A stretch of DNA of 64,000 nt from positions 124,001 through 188,000 of the forward strand of contig NZ_JARXVF010000005.1 of NCBI RefSeq assembly GCF_029892515.1, read 5' to 3'. Every line of letters starts with the position of its first letter. The first letter of the stretch is position 1. Positions 18,502 through 27,339 of this stretch are shown in pieces. This DNA comes from Pseudaminobacter soli (ex Li et al. 2025) (GTDB lineage Bacteria > Pseudomonadota > Alphaproteobacteria > Rhizobiales > Rhizobiaceae). Made by a program: the position numbers and the translations under genes. The notes under the pieces were generated by a model. That model was not told the origin of the DNA and did no database searches. It saw only the letters and a list, made by a program, of their open reading frames with translations.

Positions 18502-18528
18502 GCAATCGCCCGGAAATCGGGCGATTGC
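18502..18528 (+). terminator. Strong hairpin after homospermidine synthase
   Basis: Eleven-base arms GCAATCGCCCG and CGGGCGATTGC around GAAAT, beginning 38 bases after the hss stop. No T-run follows, so it is either a weak or rho-assisted terminator, or an mRNA-stabilising stem between hss and the Omp10-like gene. Confidence 0.5.
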
Positions 18529-18565
18529 TCATCTCGATGCGGACTGAGGAGAGGATTTTTTAACC

Positions 18566-18964
18566 ATGACGATTGCGCGCAATCTGATTTCAGTCGCCGC
18601 GATTGCGGCTGCAGCAGCGGCGCTCGCCGGCTGCGTGGGTGCGGGACCGGACGTCATCAACGGCGGCCCCGTGGGCGTGGCTCCGCGTGGCGGCGTTGAA
18701 GGCGAGTGGCTGAGCACGGACGGCGTTGCCGTTTCGCGCTTCTCCGGCGGCGCCTTCGAGACCAATGCTCTCGACACCGGCAACAAGCTGGCCGACGGCA
18801 GCTACCGCATGGTCGATGCCCGCAACGTGGAAATCACCATGCGCTCGCTGATCCGCCAGACCACCAGCAACGTCAACTGCGCACTGGCGACGGCCAACCA
18901 GCTGAACTGCACCAGCTCCAGCGGCCAGCAGTTCGTGATGACGCGGCGCCCGATCACCGGCTGA
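18566..18964 (+). CDS. Omp10-like outer-membrane lipoprotein (AprI/Inh-like fold)
   Basis: 132-residue precursor with a lipoprotein signal: hydrophobic Ala-rich stretch, then lipobox LAGC (Cys about 22). The mature part resembles Brucella Omp10 closely in pattern: GGVEGEWLSTDGVAVSRFSGGAFETNALDTGNKLADGSYRMVDARNVEITMRS continues into a conserved Cys pair around NCALATANQLNCTSS. Omp10 belongs to the AprI/Inh-type small beta-barrel family and is surface-linked in Brucella. Its function here is unproven. GAGAGGA precedes the ATG at 18566. Confidence 0.85.
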   Translation: MTIARNLISVAAIAAAAAALAGCVGAGPDVINGGPVGVAPRGGVEGEWLSTDGVAVSRFSGGAFETNALDTGNKLADGSYRMVDARNVEITMRSLIRQTTSNVNCALATANQLNCTSSSGQQFVMTRRPITG

Positions 18965-19195
18965 TCCAAGCGCCGGAAACGGCGGCACATATATTTGCGC
19001 CTCCCTATCGTGGGGAGGCCGTACGGCCTGCGGCCTTTCGAAGGCTGATCTTCCCCCGAGCTTGTCCGGCCGCCGCCTTACACTGGCGCAAATCCGCTTG
19101 CGTCAGCCAGACCCCGATGTGAACATGCCGGTCTGCCGTAGCATTACGGTCATGGGCGGGTTTTATATCGCTAGTATCACCCGGGGAGACAGATC

Positions 19196-21097
19196 ATGAA
19201 AAGATTCGCGGCCCTCGTGGCTTTGTCCGCATCGGCAATCGCCCTTTCCACCGGCGCCTCCTTTGCCGACTACACTCTGCATATCCTGCATATCAACGAC
19301 TGGCACAGCCGCATCGAATCGAACAACAAATTCGAGTCGACCTGTTCGGCCGAGGAAGAGGCCAAGGACGAGTGCATCGGCGGCGCGGCCCGCTTGGTCA
19401 CCGCAATCGCCCAGGAGCGCAAGAAGCTGGAGGGCGAGAATGTTCTGCTGCTGAACGGCGGCGACAATTTCCAGGGCTCGCTGTTCTACAGCACATACAA
19501 GGGCAAGGCCGAAGCCGAGTTCCTGAACCAGATGAAGTTCGACGCCATGACCGTGGGCAACCACGAGTTCGACGATGGCGAGGACGCGCTGGCGCCCTTT
19601 CTGGACGTCATCCAGTTTCCCGTGCTGAGCGCCAATGTGCAGGCAAGTGCTGCGGCCAAGGTGGGCGATCGCATCAAGCCCTCCGAGGTGCTCGAGGTCG
19701 GCGGCCAGAAGATCGGCATCATCGGCGCGGTGACCACCGAAACCCCGGAGATTTCTTCGCCCGGCCCCAACATCACCATCGAGGACGACATCAAGACCAT
19801 CACCGCCGAGGTCGAGAAGCTGAAGGCGCAGGGCGTCAACAAGATCATCGCGCTCACCCATGTCGGCTATCCGCGCGACAAGGAAATGATCGCAAAGATC
19901 CCGGGCATCGACGTGGTCGTGGGCGGTCATACGCATTCGCTGCTGTCGAACACCGATCCCAAGGCCGAGGGCCCCTACCCGACGATGGTCGACAATCCCG
20001 GCGGCTACAAGGTGCCGGTCACGCAGGCGGCCTCCTATTCGAAATATCTCGGCGAGTTCAAGGTGGTGTTCGACGACAACGGCGTTGTCAAGGAAGCCAG
20101 CGGCGACCCGATCTATCTCGACGCCAAGATCAAGCCCGACGAGGGTGTGCTGAAACGCATCAAGGAGCTTGGCGCGCCAATCGAGGAGCTGAAGGTCAAG
20201 GAGGTCGGCGAGACGACCGCACCTATCGACGGCAGCCGCGAAAGCTGCCGCACGCGCGAATGCGCCATGGGCAACCTGGTCACCGACGCCGTGCTCGAAC
20301 GGGTGAAGGGCCAGGGCGTCAGCATGGTCCTCATCAATGGTGGTGGCCTGCGTGCCTCGATCGACCAGGGCCCCGTCACCATGGGCGAGGTGCTGACCGT
20401 TCTGCCCTTCCAGAACACCATCGCCACCTTCCAGATATCGGGCAAGGACCTGGTCGCCGCGCTTGAGAATGGTGCAAGCCAGCTTGAGGAAGGCGGCGGT
20501 CGCTTCGCGCAGGTCGCCGGCCTGAAATATTCCTTCGACAGATCGGCCCCGCCTCAGAGCCGCATAAAATCCGTCGAGGTTCAGGAAAACGGAAACTGGG
20601 CGCCGATCGACCCGAGCAAGGACTATCTGGTCGCCTCCAACAACTATGTCCGCCAGGGCGGCGACGGCTACAAGATCTTCGCCGAGAAGGCCAAGAACGC
20701 CTATGACTACGGCCCGAACCTGGAGCAGGTCGTAGCCGATTATCTGACCGCGCACCGACCCTACACGCCAAAGATCGAGGGCCGCATCACGGAAGTGGCG
20801 CAGGCGGTACAGACCGAGGCTGCTCCCGCCGATGCCGCCAAGCCGGCGGAAACGGCTCCGGCAACCGAAGCCGCCAAGCCGGCCGAGGCACTCCAGCCTG
20901 CGGCGGTAATCAAGCCCACGGTGGCCGGACCCAAGGCCGGTGACAGCCACGTAATCACCGTCGGCGACACCTATTGGGACATTGCCAAGGCGGCCTATGG
21001 CAATGGCGGCAAGTGGCGGGCTATCGCCAAGGCCAACAAATATCCGGCGCGGAACCTGCCTGTCGGCGGAACGCTGAAGATACCGGCCGCCCAATAA
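19196..21097 (+). CDS. Periplasmic bifunctional 5'-nucleotidase/UDP-sugar hydrolase with C-terminal LysM
   Basis: 633-residue secreted enzyme expected to dephosphorylate nucleotides in the periplasm. Signal peptide about 1-24 (ending ASFADY). The metallophosphatase domain has the metal motifs HINDWHSRI, LNGGDNFQGS, GNHEFDDG and GGHTHSLL. The 5'-nucleotidase C-terminal domain (about 300-520) has INGGGLRASIDQGPVTMGEVLTVLPF and VASNNYVRQGGDGY. An Ala/Pro-rich linker leads to a LysM domain (about 583-633, HVITVGDTYWDIAKAAYGNG then LPVGGTLKIP) that should bind peptidoglycan. Fusion to LysM is not usual for UshA-type enzymes and would tether it to the wall. A terminator follows at 21121-21150. Confidence 0.92.
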   Translation: MKRFAALVALSASAIALSTGASFADYTLHILHINDWHSRIESNNKFESTCSAEEEAKDECIGGAARLVTAIAQERKKLEGENVLLLNGGDNFQGSLFYSTYKGKAEAEFLNQMKFDAMTVGNHEFDDGEDALAPFLDVIQFPVLSANVQASAAAKVGDRIKPSEVLEVGGQKIGIIGAVTTETPEISSPGPNITIEDDIKTITAEVEKLKAQGVNKIIALTHVGYPRDKEMIAKIPGIDVVVGGHTHSLLSNTDPKAEGPYPTMVDNPGGYKVPVTQAASYSKYLGEFKVVFDDNGVVKEASGDPIYLDAKIKPDEGVLKRIKELGAPIEELKVKEVGETTAPIDGSRESCRTRECAMGNLVTDAVLERVKGQGVSMVLINGGGLRASIDQGPVTMGEVLTVLPFQNTIATFQISGKDLVAALENGASQLEEGGGRFAQVAGLKYSFDRSAPPQSRIKSVEVQENGNWAPIDPSKDYLVASNNYVRQGGDGYKIFAEKAKNAYDYGPNLEQVVADYLTAHRPYTPKIEGRITEVAQAVQTEAAPADAAKPAETAPATEAAKPAEALQPAAVIKPTVAGPKAGDSHVITVGDTYWDIAKAAYGNGGKWRAIAKANKYPARNLPVGGTLKIPAAQ

Positions 21098-21120
21098 GCG
21101 CCCGGCGCAGTCTATAGGCA

Positions 21121-21151
21121 AAACCCGCCCGTTTCCCACGGGCGGGTTTTC
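21121..21151 (+). terminator. Rho-independent terminator after the 5'-nucleotidase gene
   Basis: Twelve-base arms AAACCCGCCCGT (21121-21132) and ACGGGCGGGTTT (21138-21149) around TTCCC, continuing into TTTTCGC, just 23 bases after the stop codon. Confidence 0.9.
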
Positions 21152-21227
21152 GCTTTACGGTGCGGCCAGACGCGACATTGAACGGTTGCGCCATTCGACT
21201 ACGTATTGCGCATTGCGGAGAGACCGA

Positions 21228-22292
21228 ATGGACATGACCACCCCGATCGACGACAAGACCAGCAAGGCGCTTGGGCCCCTTCCCGCCGGCCACCCGGCGG
21301 TGCGCAAGGGCAAGGTCGGCGTGCTCCTGGTGAATCTCGGCACGCCCGACGGCACCGACACCAAGTCGATGCGTCGCTACCTGCGGGAATTCCTGTCCGA
21401 TCCGCGCGTCATCGAGATGCCGAAGATCCTGTGGTACCCGATCCTTCACGGTATCGTGCTCAATACGCGCCCGAGGAAGTCAGGCGATAACTACAAGAAG
21501 ATCTGGAACACCGAGCGCGACGAATCCCCGTTGCGCACCTACACGCGTTCACAGGGCGAAAAGCTCGCCGAAGCGCTGCGCGACCTGCCCGACGTCATCG
21601 TCGAATGGGGCATGCGCTACGGCACTCCCTCGACCGAAAGCGCAGTCGGGAAGCTGATAGCGCAGGGCTGCGACCGCATCGTCATGTTCCCGCTCTATCC
21701 GCAGTTCTCGGCCACCACCACGGCGACCGCTAGCGACCAGCTGTTCCGCGCCCTGATGAAGATCCGGGCCATGCCGTCGATCCGCACGGTGCCTGCCTAT
21801 TACGACGAGTCGGTCTATATCGAGGCGCTGGCGCGCTCCATCGAGCAGCACCTCGCCGGGCTCGACTTCGAGCCGGAGGTCATCCTCGCCTCCTACCACG
21901 GTATTCCAAAACCCTATTTCGAGAAGGGCGACCCCTATCACTGCCACTGCGTGAAGACGACGCGCCTGCTGCGCGAGCGGCTGGGCATGAGCGACAAGAA
22001 GCTCATGACCACCTTCCAGTCCCGCTTCGGCGCGCAGGAATGGCTCCAGCCCTATACCGACAAGACGGTCGAGCGACTGGCCAAGGAAGGCGTGAAATCC
22101 ATCGCCATCATCAATCCCGGCTTCTCGTCCGACTGCATCGAAACGCTGGAGGAGATCGCCGGCGAGAACGCCGAGATATTCCATCATGCCGGCGGCAAGA
22201 ACTTTTCCCACATTCCCTGCCTGAACGACAGCGCCGAAGGCATGGCCGTCATCGAGGCGATCACGCGCCGCGAACTGATGGGCTGGGTCTGA
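21228..22292 (+). CDS. hemH: Ferrochelatase
   Basis: Inserts ferrous iron into protoporphyrin IX, the final step of haem synthesis, on the inner face of the membrane. From the ATG at 21228 (GGAGAGA upstream) the product has 354 residues. Typical blocks are VGVLLVNLGTPDGTD, FPLYPQFSATTTAT, the catalytic His in LASYHGIPKPYFEKGDPY, TFQSRFGAQEWLQPYTD, and the Glu-rich NPGFSSDCIETLEEI. The earlier in-frame ATG at 21186 lies in a non-conserved stretch. No obvious Irr or Fur box was recognised upstream. Confidence 0.96.
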   Translation: MDMTTPIDDKTSKALGPLPAGHPAVRKGKVGVLLVNLGTPDGTDTKSMRRYLREFLSDPRVIEMPKILWYPILHGIVLNTRPRKSGDNYKKIWNTERDESPLRTYTRSQGEKLAEALRDLPDVIVEWGMRYGTPSTESAVGKLIAQGCDRIVMFPLYPQFSATTTATASDQLFRALMKIRAMPSIRTVPAYYDESVYIEALARSIEQHLAGLDFEPEVILASYHGIPKPYFEKGDPYHCHCVKTTRLLRERLGMSDKKLMTTFQSRFGAQEWLQPYTDKTVERLAKEGVKSIAIINPGFSSDCIETLEEIAGENAEIFHHAGGKNFSHIPCLNDSAEGMAVIEAITRRELMGWV

Positions 22293-22467
22293 ACGCAACC
22301 CGGCAAGTTGGACGTTCGGGCACTCTCACGTGCCGCGAACCCATGAGTGCCCGGCATGTTTGCCGGCCACTCGCGGCATGATTGTAACCGTCATGAAAGC
22401 CCCTTAAGTATCTCTCGTGCATCTGGGAGCGATTGCCCGAAGCATGCCGATTGAGAGGGAGAACTGC

Positions 22468-23418
22468 ATGCCGTTTACCGGTCCCGACATACTGATTCCG
22501 ATCCTCGTCATTCTCGTGCTGTTGTTCCTGTTTGCCGGCATCAAGACCGTGCCGCAGGGCTTCAACTACACGGTCGAGCGCTTCGGCCGGTACACCAAGA
22601 CGCTTTCTCCCGGGCTCAACCTGATTCTCCCCTTCGTCGACCGCATCGGTTCCAAGATGAACATGATGGAGCAGGTGCTCGACGTGCCGACCCAAGAGGT
22701 CATCACCCGTGACAACGCCATCGTCGGCGTCGACGGCGTCGCCTTCTTCCAGGTGCTGAGCGCGCCGCAGGCCGCCTATCAGGTTTCCGGGCTCGAAAAC
22801 GCCATCCTCAACCTGACCATGACGAACATCCGCACGGTCATGGGCTCGATGGACCTGGACGAGTTGCTTTCCAACCGCGACGCCATCAATGAGCGGCTGC
22901 TGCGCGTGGTCGATGAGGCGGCCCATCCCTGGGGCATCAAGATGACCCGTGTCGAGATCAAGGACATCAACCCGCCGGCCAATCTGGTCGAGTCGATGGC
23001 CCGTCAGATGATGGCCGAGCGCAACAAGCGCGCCCAGATCCTCGAGGCCGAGGGCCTGAAGGCCGCCCAGGTGCTCGAAGCCGAAGGCCGCAAGGAGGCC
23101 GCCTTCCGCGACGCCGAGGCACGCGAGCGTTCGGCAGAGGCGGAAGCGCGCGCCACCCAGGTCGTGTCGGAAGCCATCGCCAAGGGTGACGTGCAGGCGA
23201 TCAACTACTTCATCGCACAGAAATACACCGAAGCGCTTGGCAAGATCGGCTCGGCCAGCAACAGCAAGATCGTGATGATGCCGATAGAGGCGTCATCGCT
23301 GATCGGTTCGCTGGGCGGCATCGGCTCCATTGCGAAGGAAGTTTTCGGCGAACAGGCGACCGCTTCCGCGCCGCAGCGTTCTTCCGGCCGGCCGCCGATC
23401 ACGCGCGGCCAGGACTGA
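22468..23418 (+). CDS. SPFH/band-7 membrane protease regulator (QmcA/paraslipin-like)
   Basis: 316-residue stomatin-like protein anchored by one N-terminal membrane helix (about 7-24, [23 protein letters not shown]). The SPFH domain (about 25-180) has [27 protein letters not shown], and a long Ala/Glu-rich coiled coil (about 180-250, [30 protein letters not shown]) drives oligomer formation. Start chosen at 22468 because GAGAGGGAGA precedes it. It is followed after 21 bases by an NfeD gene, the classic SPFH-NfeD pair thought to organise membrane microdomains and protease access. Confidence 0.93.
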   Translation: MPFTGPDILIPILVILVLLFLFAGIKTVPQGFNYTVERFGRYTKTLSPGLNLILPFVDRIGSKMNMMEQVLDVPTQEVITRDNAIVGVDGVAFFQVLSAPQAAYQVSGLENAILNLTMTNIRTVMGSMDLDELLSNRDAINERLLRVVDEAAHPWGIKMTRVEIKDINPPANLVESMARQMMAERNKRAQILEAEGLKAAQVLEAEGRKEAAFRDAEARERSAEAEARATQVVSEAIAKGDVQAINYFIAQKYTEALGKIGSASNSKIVMMPIEASSLIGSLGGIGSIAKEVFGEQATASAPQRSSGRPPITRGQD

Positions 23419-23439
23419 TCCCGCCACGGAAACACAGCC

Positions 23440-23898
23440 ATGATCGCAAGCCTGATCCAAGAACTGGGGCCATGGAACTGGATGGCGCTGGGTGCCGCGC
23501 TGCTGATTTTCGAGCTGTTCCTGCCCGGCGTCTTCCTGCTGTGGATCGGGATCGCGGCCATACTGGTCGGCACGCTATCGCTGCAGCTATGGAACATGGG
23601 CTTCTGGACCTGGCAGCTTCAGGTTCTGATCTTCCTGGTGCTGTCGCTCTTGTCGGCCTATGCCGGCAGCAGGATCATGGCCGCCAGGCGCGACGACAGC
23701 GACCAGCCGCTGCTCAACCGCCGCAGCGAACAGATGATCGGCCGCACCGCGACCTTGACCGAGCCGATCAGCGAAGGGCGCGGCCGCATAAAGCTTGGAG
23801 ACACCATGTGGCGGGTCTCCGGTCCGGACCTGCCGGTGGGCGCACGCGTCCGCGTTGTCGCGGCCGAAGATTCCGAACTGGTGGTCGAGGCCGTCTGA
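23440..23898 (+). CDS. NfeD family membrane protein
   Basis: Short NfeD (152 residues) with two or three N-terminal membrane segments (about 13-78, WMALGAALLIFELFLPGVFLLWIGIAAILVG and a second stretch with LQVLIFLVLSLLSAYAG) and a C-terminal OB-fold (about 95-150, IGRTATLTEPISEGRGRIKLGDTMWRVSGPDLPVGARVRVV). It lacks the ClpP-like protease domain of long NfeD proteins. Cotranscribed with the SPFH gene, whose product it should contact in the membrane. Confidence 0.92.
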   Translation: MIASLIQELGPWNWMALGAALLIFELFLPGVFLLWIGIAAILVGTLSLQLWNMGFWTWQLQVLIFLVLSLLSAYAGSRIMAARRDDSDQPLLNRRSEQMIGRTATLTEPISEGRGRIKLGDTMWRVSGPDLPVGARVRVVAAEDSELVVEAV

Positions 23899-24099
23899 CC
23901 TCCGCGGCGCACTGTCGCAAACGCCTGGCGGTAAGCTTTTGGCAACCATTACCGCCGATCCGCTTCCGCCCCGGCACCGGTTCCACGTTCGTCTTTTAGA
24001 ATTTCACGATTTGTTTTGACCTGAGCCTTAGCTGTTTGAGCAGGGTGCAGCGATCGACCTTCAAGACATGGCCGCCCTTTGAACGAAGCGGTGGTTTCT

Positions 24100-26184
24100 A
24101 TGCGCGTGATTTCCTGCATCGCTACAGAGCACAATCTGTGGCTGGTTCTCCTGGCGGCCTTTGTCTGCGTGAGCGGCGTTGCTGTGGCGCTTCGCCTGCT
24201 GCGCAAGGCCGGAGAGAACCGAGGTGTCAAGAAAGGCGGATGGCTGTTCCTCACCTCGGTGGCGGCCGGCGCGTCCATATGGTGCACGCACTTCATCGCC
24301 ATGCTCGCTTTCGATGCCGGCGCGCCGATAACTTTCGATCCCATCCTGACCATGATCTCGCTGGTTATTGCCGTTGGCGGCTGCGGCTATGGGTTTGCCG
24401 CCGCGCTGTCTCGCAAAACCAAGCTGGCGCCCTTGTTGGGCGGTGGCGCGGTTGGCCTTGCGATCGCAGCCATGCACTACACGGGCATGCTAGCGTATCA
24501 TGTCGACGGCATCGTCGACTGGGACACTAGCTATGTGGTGGCCTCCGTCGCCATGTCGGTGATCTTCTCTTCCCTAGCCATCGGCCAGGCAGTACGCCGC
24601 CCGCGAAAATTCTCCGCCTTGGCTGCGCTCGGCTTGTTCACCCTCGCAATCGTGTCACTACATTTCACAGCAATGGCGGCCGTGTCGGTAACGCCGATGT
24701 CGACAGGCATGGGCTTCACCGAGCCGGCCATCCTCCAGGCCATGGCAGTGGCCGTCGCAGTCGTCGGCATGATGATCGTCGGCACCGGCGTGGTCAGCTA
24801 CATCATCGATGCGCAGACCAGCGAGGAATCCTATCGCCAGCTCCAGCACCTGGCGCTGAATGACGCGCTGACCGGGCTTCCCAACCGCACCAGCTTCGGG
24901 AGCCAGCTCAACAACGAGATCGAGCGAGCAAAGGAGAACGGCAGCAAGCTGGCCGTCATCGGCATCGACCTCGATCGCTTCAAGGAGATCAATGACCTGC
25001 GCGGCCACAAGGCCGGCGACGAGGCGCTGAAGCAGGTTGCACGCAGGCTGACCCGGTTGCTCGGCGACGGTGAGTTCGTTGCCCGCGTCGGCGGCGACGA
25101 GTTCGCGGCAATGAAGCGCTTCACCGAGCAGGCAGACCTACTCGATTTCGTGGCGCGGCTGAAGGACACCCTTTTCCAGCCAATGCGTATCGACGACTTC
25201 GATTGCGCCACCGGCGCGAGCATCGGCGTCGCCGTCTATCCGCAGGACGGCGAGAACCTGGAACGGCTGGTGAGCAATGCCGACCTTGCCATGTATCGCG
25301 CAAAGGCCGACGTGACCCGCGCCATCTGCTTCTACGAGCTTCGCATGGACGAGGCCTCGCGCACCCGGCAGTCCCTGGCGCGCGACTTGCGCCAAGCCAT
25401 CGAGCTCGACCAGCTCGAACTGCATTATCAGGTCCAGACCTCGATCAGCACTGGTGAGATTCGCGGCTTCGAGGTGCTGCTGCGCTGGACCCATCCCGAG
25501 CGCGGCCAGGTGCCGCCCTCCGAATTCATCCCGATCGCCGAGGAAAACGGGCTGATCATGGCCATCGGCGAATGGGTGCTGCGCACTGCTTGCCGGCAGG
25601 CAGCAACTTGGGACAAGCCCTACAAGATCGCGGTCAACCTTTCACCGGTGCAGTTCGCGCATCCTGACCTCGCAAGCCTCGTTAGAAGCATCCTGGTCGA
25701 GACCGGCTTGGACGCGCAGCGGCTCGAACTAGAAATCACTGAATCGACCATCATCGCCGACAAGGTGCGCACACTGCAGACCCTGCGCAGGATACGCGAG
25801 CTCGGCGTGACCATCGCGCTCGACGATTTCGGCACCGGCTACTCATCGCTCGACACGCTGCGCTCTTTCCCCTTCGACAAGATCAAGCTCGACCGCTCAT
25901 TCATGAGCGAGCTGGAGGAAAACCCGCAGGCCAAGGCGATCGTGCGTGCGGTGCTGACGCTCGGCAAGAGCCTCAACATTCCGGTGCTGGCCGAAGGCGT
26001 CGAAACCGACGATCAGCTGACGATCCTGCAGACCGAGCTTTGCGACGAAGCGCAGGGCTTCTTCCTGGGACGCCCCAAGCCGATTGAGCAGATTTTCGGA
26101 GTGGAAGGCGTCGAAGGCGAGGCTGATCAGCAGTTCTCGGGCCGCATGCCGCTCGCGCGCATGGCGCGCAAGCTGGTCGCCTGA
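24100..26184 (+). CDS. MHYT-GGDEF-EAL cyclic-di-GMP signalling protein
   Basis: About 694 residues from the ATG at 24100; a TTG at 24079 is an alternative. The N-terminal MHYT sensor has seven predicted membrane helices with the motifs WCTHFIAML, AMHYTGMLAY and LHFTAMA, proposed to bind copper or a diatomic gas. The GGDEF domain keeps VGGDEF and the active-site LDRFKEIND. The EAL domain starts with EVLLR instead of EALLR but retains ITEST, DDFGTGYSSL, FDKIKLDRSF and LAEGVETDDQ. Both activities are therefore possible: synthesis and breakdown of cyclic di-GMP at the inner membrane. It stands alone. Confidence 0.93.
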   Translation: MRVISCIATEHNLWLVLLAAFVCVSGVAVALRLLRKAGENRGVKKGGWLFLTSVAAGASIWCTHFIAMLAFDAGAPITFDPILTMISLVIAVGGCGYGFAAALSRKTKLAPLLGGGAVGLAIAAMHYTGMLAYHVDGIVDWDTSYVVASVAMSVIFSSLAIGQAVRRPRKFSALAALGLFTLAIVSLHFTAMAAVSVTPMSTGMGFTEPAILQAMAVAVAVVGMMIVGTGVVSYIIDAQTSEESYRQLQHLALNDALTGLPNRTSFGSQLNNEIERAKENGSKLAVIGIDLDRFKEINDLRGHKAGDEALKQVARRLTRLLGDGEFVARVGGDEFAAMKRFTEQADLLDFVARLKDTLFQPMRIDDFDCATGASIGVAVYPQDGENLERLVSNADLAMYRAKADVTRAICFYELRMDEASRTRQSLARDLRQAIELDQLELHYQVQTSISTGEIRGFEVLLRWTHPERGQVPPSEFIPIAEENGLIMAIGEWVLRTACRQAATWDKPYKIAVNLSPVQFAHPDLASLVRSILVETGLDAQRLELEITESTIIADKVRTLQTLRRIRELGVTIALDDFGTGYSSLDTLRSFPFDKIKLDRSFMSELEENPQAKAIVRAVLTLGKSLNIPVLAEGVETDDQLTILQTELCDEAQGFFLGRPKPIEQIFGVEGVEGEADQQFSGRMPLARMARKLVA

Positions 26185-26202
26185 CCGAAAGACGCGACCT
26201 GC

Positions 26203-27201
26203 TCAGACCACGCCGATGCGGAGCAGGTCGTGGAAATGCAGAACGCCGAGGGGGCGATCGTCCTCGGCGACGATCAGAGCGTTGATGTTGTTGTCGTTCA
26301 ACATGCCGATGGCAGCACTTGCCATCATGCGCGGGCCGACAGTCTTGGGCTTGCGCGTCATGATGTCCTCGACGGCGAGTTCGCCGAGACTGCGGTGCAG
26401 GTTCCGGGCAAGGTCGCCTTCGGTGACGATGCCGGCAAGCCGGCCATCCCCATCCACTACGCAGACGCAGCCCAACCGCTTGCGCGACAGTTCGGTGATG
26501 GCCGCCGGCAGGTCGGTGCCGAGCGGGACGACCGGCATGGCCTCGCCTGAATGCATGATTTCGCCGACACGCATGAGATTCGCGCCGAGCTGGCCGCCGG
26601 GATGGAAGGTGCGGAAATGCTCGGGCGTGAAGCCGCGCGCCTCGAGCAGCGCAACCGCAAGCGCATCGCCAATGACGAGTTGCAGAAGCGTCGAGGTGGT
26701 GGGCGCAAGGCCGTGCGGGCAGGCTTCGGCGGCCTTGGGCAGCTTCAGCACCACATTGGCTTCGCGACCCAGCGCCGAGGTCTCGCTCGACGTCACCGCG
26801 ATCAGCGGAATGGAAAAGCGCCGCGCATAGGCGATGATGCCCTTGAGTTCGGCGGTTTCGCCCGACCAGGACATGGCAACGATGGCGTCGTCGCGCGCGA
26901 TCATGCCAAGGTCGCCGTGATTGGCTTCGGCGGGATGAACGAAGAAGGCGGGCGTGCCGGTCGAAGCAAGGGTCGCAGCGATCTTCGCGCCGATATGGCC
27001 GCTCTTGCCGACGCCGGTGACGATCACACGGCCCTTAATGCCGGCCAGAATTTCCACGGCTTCCGCCAGAGGCTCGGCCAAACCGTTTTCCAGCGCCTCG
27101 ACCAGCGCCTCGATGCCGGCGCGTTCGGTGCTCACGGTTCGCATCGCCGAAGCGATGGATTCCTGCCTGTCGGGACGACTCTTCAAGGATCCTGCGTGCA
27201 T
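26203..27201 (-). CDS. kdsD: Arabinose-5-phosphate isomerase (KpsF/GutQ/KdsD family)
   Basis: Converts ribulose 5-phosphate to arabinose 5-phosphate, the precursor of Kdo in lipopolysaccharide. 332 residues: SIS domain (about 45-180) with VTGVGKSGHIGAKIAATLASTGTPAFFVHPAEANHGD and MSWSGETAEL, followed by two CBS domains (about 215-330) with CVCVVDGDGRLAGIVTEGDLARN. The length fits KdsD. It convergently meets the cyclic-di-GMP gene with only 18 bases between stops. The N-terminal 15 residues are not conserved, so the start could be the Met at residue 20. Confidence 0.94.
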   Translation of the reverse strand: MHAGSLKSRPDRQESIASAMRTVSTERAGIEALVEALENGLAEPLAEAVEILAGIKGRVIVTGVGKSGHIGAKIAATLASTGTPAFFVHPAEANHGDLGMIARDDAIVAMSWSGETAELKGIIAYARRFSIPLIAVTSSETSALGREANVVLKLPKAAEACPHGLAPTTSTLLQLVIGDALAVALLEARGFTPEHFRTFHPGGQLGANLMRVGEIMHSGEAMPVVPLGTDLPAAITELSRKRLGCVCVVDGDGRLAGIVTEGDLARNLHRSLGELAVEDIMTRKPKTVGPRMMASAAIGMLNDNNINALIVAEDDRPLGVLHFHDLLRIGVV

Positions 27202-27339
27202 GGACGAAGCGATTAACCTGTCGAAGCCTGCCTGTCCATACTATCGGCGCTAATACACCTGCTTGCCTCAACGCTCCATTAACCAAGCGCATTTACGGTT
27301 CGGTAAGTATGGCGCGCACCGCGCCGAAGACGCAGTCAG

